Origin: Cololabis saira
Taxonomy: Eukaryota; Chordata; Actinopteri; Beloniformes; Belonidae
Direction of reading: 5' to 3'
Length of the DNA stretch: 64,000 nt
NCBI RefSeq assembly: GCF_033807715.1
Contig: NC_084592.1
Location: forward strand, 124,001 to 188,000
Shown: piece by piece, positions 54,076 through 63,300 of the stretch
How the letters are laid out: each line of letters opens with the position of its first letter
Numbering within the stretch: position 1 is the first letter of the stretch
Translations under genes and position numbers: made by a program
The notes under the pieces: generated by a model
What the model was told of the DNA's origin: nothing
The model's input: the letters and a program-made list of their open reading frames with translations, nothing else
The model's database searches: none

Positions 54076-54189
54076 ATAAAACCTGATTTACACATGTTTT
54101 TTTGTCTGTGAGCTGCGCTGGATTTGCGTGTGACTTTTGAGACTCCCCTGACGTCCCTCGATCCACAAATAACTTTTTTTTAACACCGA

Positions 54190-54327
54190 AGGATCTGCAA
54201 CCAATCAGATGTCTCCCTTTATTTCAGCCAATCATAAGAGCGCACCCCACGTGGGGGACGACTTACTCGTAAACCAATCAGATTAAACCTTTCAAACCGC
54301 GCTGATATGAATTTCAGTCAAATCAAC
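54190..54327 (+). promoter_or_regulatory. Candidate promoter of the UBZ-like gene
   Basis: Three CCAAT boxes (ACCAATCAGATG near 54196, GCCAATCATAAG near 54228, ACCAATCAGATT near 54274) and a perfect 12-bp palindrome CCCCACGTGGGG (54245-54256) with an E-box core CACGTG, all within 140 bp of the first ATG. No TATA box. Regulation by E-box factors is inference. Confidence 0.5.
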
Positions 54328-54354
54328 ATGGCTTCCAGCAATGACAGCGGTCCG
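54328..54354 (+). CDS. UBZ-like gene exon 1
   Basis: ATG at 54328 (context AACATGG) encodes MASSNDSGP and ends at a consensus donor GTAAGT (54355-54360), phase 0. Chosen as start because the promoter-like cluster lies just upstream. Confidence 0.6.
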
Positions 54355-57300
54355 GTAAGTGAAACTTATAATTCAACATGTTTGGATAGTTAATCGCCTT
54401 TTTGTGAGGAGTTTTTGTTATCAATATGAATTGGTTTGATTGTGCTATTACCAATACAAGCCAGCCAGCTAAGCGAGTGAGCTCCGACAGTAAGCTCCGA
54501 TAGTAATGCTGGTGCTTCTGCAGGCCAGCAGGTTCAGGCTCGTATCTTTCCATAAAGTCCAGTTTCTTTTGAATGAAATGACTGTTTTTCAGGGTCTGTG
54601 GCCCCGAGCCGAGGTAGCAGCTCGGTCGTTGGTGCAGTTATTGGCCCGGGAGATGTCCTCGGCCCCAAGTACAGCAGGACAGAGTACAGCAGGACAGAGT
54701 ACAGCAGGACAGAGCACAGCAGGACAGAGCACAGCAGTCAGGGCTGAAGGCAGGGCCTCTTTGTCTGGTAGCGATTGTCATGCTGAGTGCCAGGCTGTGT
54801 CTAATTGTTTGTTTATTGTTTTGGAATTGTTGTTAACCATTTTATTTGCATGTTTTTGTTTTGTTTGTTACTGTTTGAAATGTAACCTTTTCTGTGTTTT
54901 GAGTTGACATGCAATTACCTTTTTGTTTGAGTTTATTAGACACAGCTGAACACAATCAACTGAATCCTGACAGACAGCTGCAGTGGCCAATAAACCACTG
55001 CAGGCTGGCCCCCCTAGACCAATGGTGAACGAGGGGAGGGTTTCCTTCCCCTTATATATTCAAGGCAGACATTCAAGCTGGGAGATTGAACAGACGGACA
55101 GAGGCCCACAGGATACCTCGTTGCCGGAGAGCCCCTGCAGACCCAGACAGACCACAAATACAGCAGTGTATTGGAGGCCTTTGGACGTAATGGCAGAAGT
55201 AGGAACTTCTGCCCAAAAGCTGTGAGTTTCCCTAACCAATACACTGGCTGTTGCCTGCTGAACCACGTCGTGATAGCACGTTAAAATATCCTGTGGTTGT
55301 AGGGCAGATTGCTGGCTCTCTTTCTTTGCTCCAGGGTCTGATTATCGACCGGAGCTGTACAGAAGAGGATCCCTGTTGGTGCGGGCCTCGCTGCCAAGGA
55401 TTCCAGAGGGGGCGCAAGAGGACCATCTTTTGGACAAGACAGTGGACCCCGGAACAGATTGACTTTGCGACTGTTCATTTTTAACCTTTTTAGGATTGGC
55501 CATTTTAGTAAACAGTTCTCCCCTTTTAAGGACATTTTCCCCACCCCGATTTTATACAACCTTTGCGCAATAAACGTTTGTTGCTTCACCACCTCTCTGT
55601 TTGTGGGTTACTAAGCGCTGCTCACCCTCGAACGTTAAGAACCACCCCTTTGACATTTGGGGTTGTCGGCAGGATTTGAGTTTGTGAGCAGTGCTTGGTA
55701 CCCACAACATATTTTTAAAATGATGATGCCAATCTATCCTGGTGCCCCTTGGGTGCCAAAATTCCAAGGCCCAGAGGGTGATTTAAAATATATGGAATGG
55801 AAAGAACAAATCAAAGGCATTTTAGAGGTGCAAGAATTAACAGAACCACAAAAAGTTGCAATTGTTTTAGGGGCGTTGAGTGGGGAGGCCAAACGGCAAA
55901 TTAATGTTTTAGACCAAGGGGATCGTGATAGGGCTGTTAAAACTTTTACTGTATTAGATGCACTTTATGTAGAGAGGGTCCCACTGTCAGTTTGGAGGGC
56001 ACAATTTTTTGGATGTGTTCAAAGACCGGATGAGCCGGTGCGGGCATATGTGTTGCGTTTGAAGGAACTATATTGTAAGCTGCGGCAGCACAACCCAGAT
56101 GAGGCCCCTACTGACTCTCACCTGAAAGACCAGTTTTTGTTGGGCCTTGAAGAAGGGCCCCTGCTCCAAGCCCTGAAGAGGTTTGCCCGTCTTAATGCTG
56201 ATGCAACCTTTGCCCAAATACAGCAAGAGGCCTTGTTGGAGGAGGAGCAACAAGGAACAAAATGGCCGGAGGTTACATGTGCAGCAGTAGGCAGGTCTAA
56301 CTATTCTGAATCTCGTTCACAGACTGACTGGAAGCAACATCTTAAGAGAGAAATCATGGAAGAAATGATGGGCCAACTAACAGACTGGAAACATGACCTG
56401 GTTAAAGAACTTAAGTCATGGGCCACAGGTCCATCCCAGACCAGCCAGGCAACTCATCATCCTGAGGCCTACGCCCAGCCACAGTTTAGACCCAGGCGGG
56501 CTAAACCTGGTAGCCCCAACATGTGGGATGAGAATGGTAGGCCAATTTGTAGGCAATGTAAACAGTCGGGCCACATTGCAAGATTTTGTAAAAACTCCTC
56601 AGAATCTAGCCTAGGTTTAAACTAAGTTACCCTGCTACCGAGGCCCAGGCGGTGGGGTTAACAGCTATTGAACATCCACAGAGGGCCACTGAACCTTTTA
56701 TTGGTGAATGTCCAACAGTTAACTTGTCTGTAGGGGGTGTTAAACTACATGCCCTCTTGGACACAGGTTCCCAAGTCACATTAATGCATCAGAGCTTACT
56801 CGCCCAACACTTTGGCCAACATACCAACAACAACATGGACACTGACACCTCTTTTCTGAGACTCAAAGCTGCTAATGGGCTTAAAATCCCTTATATTGGT
56901 TACGCTGTCATGGATTTTGAGATAGAGGGAATAACCATTCCTGGCCGTGGCATAGTTATTGTGGAGGATGGAACCACATCTTCCCATTTGATAGTGGGAA
57001 TGAATGTTATCCAACCTTGCTGGGATGCTGTTTTTCGAGGGCCAGGGGGCCCAGTGTCCTTTTCTTGCCAGAATCCAAAGTCACAGCGAGCCTGGAAAGA
57101 TGCATTTGCTGTCTGCCAGAAGATTGCTGCCACCCCTGCAGATGGGTTCCTGGGTTACGTCCGGCCAGCGAGACGCGAGGCGATCCAGGTGCCAGCCAGA
57201 AGCGAAGTGGTGGTGTGGGGCCGCGCCCGAGCCGGTCCATGTCGTAAGGACTATTTTGCACTTGTAGAGGGACACCAAGAGCTAAGTACTGTGAGTATCG

Positions 57301-60300
57301 CAAAAACACTGGCTGTGGTAAAAAATGGCAGAATTCCTGTACGAATTCGTAATTTGAACCCATTTAGTGTGTCCCTAGATCGCTACCAGAAGTTGGGCAA
57401 GCTGTTTTATGTAGAGGAGATGGATGTGGTGGGAGCTAAGGATGTGAGCCTGACCCCGGAGGCTGATGGTGCAGTTGAAGTGGGCTTGGTTGAAGCCTGT
57501 GTTAACACCATGGAAAGTGAACAAGATGGCGTTTTTGACCTAGCCAACTTAACAAGTGGACTAGACCTAACTGAAGAAGAGCAAGGCAAGCTGAAGGAGC
57601 TTCTTCACAAATGGGAGAAGGTGTTTGCCACCCATGAGGAAGACTTTGGGAAAACGGGCACTGTGAAACATATGATACATACTGGTGATGCTAACCCTAT
57701 TAGAGAGCGTTTCCGACCATTGCCACCTATGATGTATAAGGAGGTGAGAACACTTCTATCCGACATGCTTGAAAAAGGGGTAATACGTGAAAGCTCTAGT
57801 CCATGGGCAGCACCTATTGTATTGGTGAGAAAAAAAGATGGAAGTTGGAGGTTCTGCGTGGATTATAGGAAGCTGAACTCTGTAACCCACAAAGATGCTT
57901 TTCCCCTCCCTAGAATCGAGGAGACACTGACCTCTCTTACCAAAGCAGAATGGTTTACTACCTTGGACCTGGCAAGCGGGTATTGGCAAGTGGAAATGGA
58001 CCCTGAGGACCAAGAAAAAACTGCCTTCACTACACCACTGGGTTTGTTCGAGTTCCAACGGATGCCTTTTGGTCTTTGCAATGCCCCTGCCACTTTCCAG
58101 CGTTTAATGCAACAATGTCTTAGTGGCCAAATTGCAGAATCTCTGCTTGTATATTTAGATGACATCATAGTGTACTCCCCAGATTTTGCAACACACATCC
58201 AACACCTAGAGGAAGTCTTTGCGAAGTTGCATAAGCATGGACTGAAGTTGAGACCTGACAAGTGCAACTTACTACAACGACAGGTGAAATTCCTTGGTCA
58301 TGTGGTCGATAAATATGGAGTTCATCCGGATCCATCAAAGATCTCTGCTGTGGTTGACTGGCCTACACCTTCCACTGTCAGAGAGGTAAGGGCATTCCTC
58401 GGCTTGGCTGGGTATTATAGACGTTTTGTCCCAAACTTTTCTAAAATTTCCCGACCTCTAAATGCATTATTAACTGGCATACCCAATGATAAACGGTCCA
58501 GTGGTCGTAAAGTGGAATGGACGGAGGAGTGCCAATCTGCCTTTGATCGTCTAAAAACTGTACTAACCCAAGCTCCAGTATTAGCGTATGCTGATTTCAC
58601 TTTGCCATTCATTGTTTATACTGATGCTAGCAATCAGGGTTTAGGTGCTGTGTTGGCTCAAAAACAGGATGACCGTGAACGGGTTATAGCATATGCTAGC
58701 CGTACCCTACACCCCACTGAACAGAACGATGCTAACTATAGCTCCTTTAAGTTGGAACTTTTGGGATTGAAGTGGGCAATCACAGAAAAATTCAAAGACT
58801 ATCTTACAGGAGCCAAGTTTATTGTCTATACAGATAACAACCCTGTTGCTCATCTACAGTCTGCCAAGTTGGGTGCCACCGAACAGAGGTGGGTTGCACA
58901 GCTAGCCTCTTTTGATTTTGAGGTGAAATATCGGGCAGGTAAAGAGAACACCAATGCTGATGCTTTGTCCAGATTTCCTGCAACTGTTGTACCCTCCACA
59001 GGAGCTCAAAGGCCACCAATTGATGTGAACGGAGTTGGTGCAGCTGCATCCGCAGACCTCAACGATGTATTGGGGTGCGGGAATGAGGACTGGGGGGCTC
59101 TGCAAAATGGAGATGAGGGCATACAACAGGTCAAGAGGTACGTGGAGATGGGATATTGGCCAGGAAGATTGGAGAGAAAAGCCCTGTCTGCAAAGGCACA
59201 GCGGTTATTGCATCATCGTAAGAGACTTTACCTTAAAAATGGTGTGCTGTGCCGTAAGGCTGTTGACCCCTATACACATGAACTACACTCCCAGGTCATC
59301 TGTCCAACTGCCAGGTGTAAGACTGTTTGGGAGAAGTACCACCAGGCTGCTGCCCACGCCGGAGTGGAAAGGACACTGTCAGCCATGAGACGTTTCTTTT
59401 TCTGGCCCAATATGGAAGAGGAGGTACGGGGGTTCAACTCTGGGTGTGTCTGCTGTAGCTTGCAAAAGGATAGGACAGACCCCAGGGCCCCTTTACAACC
59501 CATCTCTGTGTCATATCCCCTAGAGGTTGTGGCCCTGGACTTCCTTTCTCTAAGCAGACCTAATGATCCTTACCAGAATATCCTAGTCATGACAGACATG
59601 TTCACACGGTATGCTTGGGCCGTGTCCACCCGTGACCAAACTGCAAAAACGACTGTCAGAGCAATTTGGACAAACATAATCCAGACTTTTGGCTGCCCCT
59701 CGCGGTTCCATTCAGATCAAGGTCCAAACTTTGAATCTGATTTAATGAAACAACTGTGTGATATGTACAACGTTTCTAAGAGCAGAACCACCCCCTACCA
59801 CCCGTCTGGTAACGGTAGGGTGGAGAGATTCAATCAGACGCTGCTTAACATGCTGCGTACCCTTGAGGAAGATAAACAGAGTAAATGGCCAGAGTACCTC
59901 CCTGAATTGTTGCAAGCCTACAATAACACTATACACAGTGCAACCGGTTTCGCCCCTTCATATCTTATGTTCGGCCGTCACCTTAGGCTTCCAGTGGATG
60001 TTAGCCTAGGAGTCGCCCCCCCTCAGCGTCGCCAAAATGTAGCAACTTGGGTCAGCGAACACCACAAAAGGCTTAACTTTGCTTATGATTTGGCCCATAG
60101 GAAAATGGGGGTTACAGCTAATCAACAGAAGGAGCACTATGACCGAAAGGCTCATGCTCCCTTGCTTGTGCCAGGAGAGAGGGTATGGGTGCGGAATAGG
60201 AACCGAGAAGGTCACGGGAAGCTGCAGAGTTGGTGGAATCCAGAACCTTACGTGGTGGTGGGAACAGTTGGGGATACAGGGCTGACTTACAGGGTTAGGC

Positions 60301-63300
60301 CAGAAAGAGGAGGTGTAGAAAAGACCCTTCATAGGAACGCCCTTAAACCTTGTGTTGGCCCTATATGTGACGCAGCTAAGGAAACTGTTGTACAGGAAAG
60401 GGAGCTGAGCGCTCTACCCCCTATCTTATATTTCCCACCAGGTTTTGGCGCACCCGCTGAGCCAGCCAGGGTGCAGGATTTACCACGGCGATCAACCCGT
60501 GCAAACTTGGGTCTACCACCGGCACGGTATCGTTGATTGTTGGCAGGGACTGCCAACGATAAACTGTAGGGGGGTGTCATGCTGAGTGCCAGGCTGTGTC
60601 TAATTGTTTGTTTATTGTTTTGGAATTGTTGTTAAAACAAAAACATGCAAATAAAATGGTTGTTTGTTACTGTTTGAAATGTAACCTTTTCTGTGTTTTG
60701 AGTTGACATGCAATTACCTTTTTGTTTGAGTTTATTAGACACAGCTGAACACAATCAACTGAATCCTGACAGACAGCTGCAGTGGCCAATAAACCACTGC
60801 AGGCTGGCCCCCCTAGACCAATGGTGAACGAGGGGAGGGTTTCCTTCCCCTTATATATTCAAGGCAGACATTCAAGCTGGGAGATTGAACAGACGGACAG
60901 AGGCCCACAGGATACCTCGTTGCCGGAGAGCCCCTGCAGACCCAGACAGACCACAAATACAGCAGTGTATTGGAGGCCTTTGGACGTAATGGCAGAAGTA
61001 GGAACTTCTGCCCAAAAGCTGTGAGTTTCCCTAACCAATACACTGGCTGTTGCCTGCTGAACCACGTCGTGATAGCACGTTAAAATATCCTGTGGTTGTA
61101 GGGCAGATTGCTGGCTCTCTTTCTTTGCTCCAGGGTCTGATTATCGACCGGAGCTGTACAGAAGAGGATCCCTGTTGGTGCGGGCCTCGCTGCCAAGGAT
61201 TCCAGAGGGGGCGCAAGAGGACCATCTTTTGGACAAGACAGTGGACCCCGGAACAGATTGACTTTGCGACTGTTCATTTTTAACCTTTTTAGGATTGGCC
61301 ATTTTAGTAAACAGTTCTCCCCTTTTAAGGACATTTTCCCCACCCCGATTTTATACAACCTTTGCGCAATAAACGTTTGTTGCTTCACCACCTCTCTGTT
61401 TGTGGGTTACTAAGCGCTGCTCACCCTCGAACGTTAAGAACCACCCCTTTGACACGATGGTAGCGTGAGACAGGCCATGAGAAGGTGATACCTTTAACTT
61501 ACTTTTTCTACATTTGTTAATAAAGTATAAAGAGATGACGAAAAATTCCATATAACTATAAAGTAAAACACTTTACTCAGTAATATTATTCTGAAACATC
61601 TATTAATGTTGTCTGGAACAGAAATGAATATTGTTACTGTACTCTATACCTTTTTATTACATTTATAAATTAAATTATTGAAAAATAAGTAAAGATCTTT
61701 TGTTTTCCATACAACTTTTTTTTTCTTTTCCACATCAGGCAGTTCCCGAGTATGTTTAATAATCGGGATCAGCCTAGAGGAAAACGGCGATTTTCAACCC
61801 CTGCCCCTTGCATTGTGAAAAGGACAGACTTTCATGTTTATGTCCTTTCGGAACCCAGTAAGCTCACACCAAAAGGCTCAGAAGAGCTGGAACTTGCACA
61901 TGCTGGCCTTGGGAAGAGGATGTTAAGTATGCCAGACCAGCTGACACACAACGAGGTAATCGTATATAATATTGTATAATGGTCAATTATTAAAAATGTT
62001 AATCATTTGCAGAATCGTGAAAAAAATATTTTTTTGTTAAAGATTGTGGCTCTACTTGAAGATGAATTTCCAAAACTCAGGACCTTACAAGGAGGTTGGA
62101 TGTTTTACAAGGGTTCAGGTAAATTATTTTGAAATCTCCAGTTATGAAAAATTTAGCTTTTAAGGTTTTGATATTTAAAACCTCAAATGTGTATGGTAAT
62201 ATTAGGTTTAGAATTATCAGTCAGAGCCCCAATAAATTAGTAGATGACACTACTGTGATTTGTTTCCCTGCCATTATAAAACTTTAAAATATAATGATTG
62301 TGAAACTTCAAGATTTTACAGAATGTACTTCTTTTCATTTTAAAATAGGTGGTAGCGGACGTCGCAAGCTTACCATAATTCCAACTGACGCTGAGGGTTA
62401 CTCCACCAGGCTTCTTAAATCGGCATCTAACAATGGGAAAAACATACTATTTGTTGTTCCACTACAGGAGAAGCTTTCTACAGAACCACTTGCCTATGAT
62501 TCAGTAGAGTTTTCCAAGATGCCACAATCAAAATGCATTGCATGTGGTAGTCAAATGCCTTTGCAACTCTTGCCATTGCATGTGGAGGGATGTGATGGCT
62601 CATCAGCTGTAAGCTGTATTATGTCATGTCTCTTATCTCTAAGTATTTGTTTATTATATGCTTTTCAAAATGTGTTTTATCTTTTAGGAGAATGAATCTG
62701 GGACATGTATGGATGAGGATTCTTCCGTTCATGAGAACCCAGTCCCATCTACCATGGGCATTAATGAAATCTTGAGGGTAATATGTTTTATCTTCTATTT
62801 TGCTTTGCAGTTTAGTAAGAAAGTATTAATGAATCCTAACATAAAGTAAGCAGAGGTTTTAGTTCAGAATGATTTAATGCTTCCAGAAATATAAATGAAT
62901 TTTCCATAACACATCTCAAACTGATTTTTTTTTTTTTTAACTGTTACACATATTTACAAACTTGAGGATTGTATCATATTTCCTTTCACGAGTGAACATA
63001 ACTTGTCTGCAAGATGTGCTTAACACATTTCAATATTAGTATAGTAATTTTATGTATGACAAGTTTTTACAGATGTTTTTTTTCTTCTCTCTTGCAGATT
63101 TGCCCAATCTGTCATGTATCATACCCAGCTGAAATCATATCATTTCATGCAAGTACATGTGGTGAGAGGTAAGATGGTTATGTGTAATAGATTCAGGTAA
63201 CTATTAGAAGAAAGTTTTGCATATTCTGAATCAGTTATACGGACAATACTAAAGAATGTCATTTTTCATGAGGGTATCACTTAAATAATGATCAGATTAA

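Larger units (their letters stand above)
54776..61454 (+). mobile_element. Ty3/gypsy element C, intact, young
   Basis: 6679 bp. Two 880-bp LTRs that I read as identical except for a 28-bp inversion, 4-bp target duplication CGAT (54772-54775 and 61455-61458), uninterrupted gag and pol, primer-binding region right after the 5' LTR (TTTGGGGTTGTCGGCAGG, 55656-55673) and polypurine tract AGGGGGG (60568-60574). All parts needed for movement are present. Inserted in a coding exon in the same orientation as the gene. Confidence 0.97.

Noticed and set aside
54983..55225. 80-codon frame present identically at 60782-61024
   Set aside because: Identity comes from the two LTRs being copies; it sits in LTR noncoding sequence.
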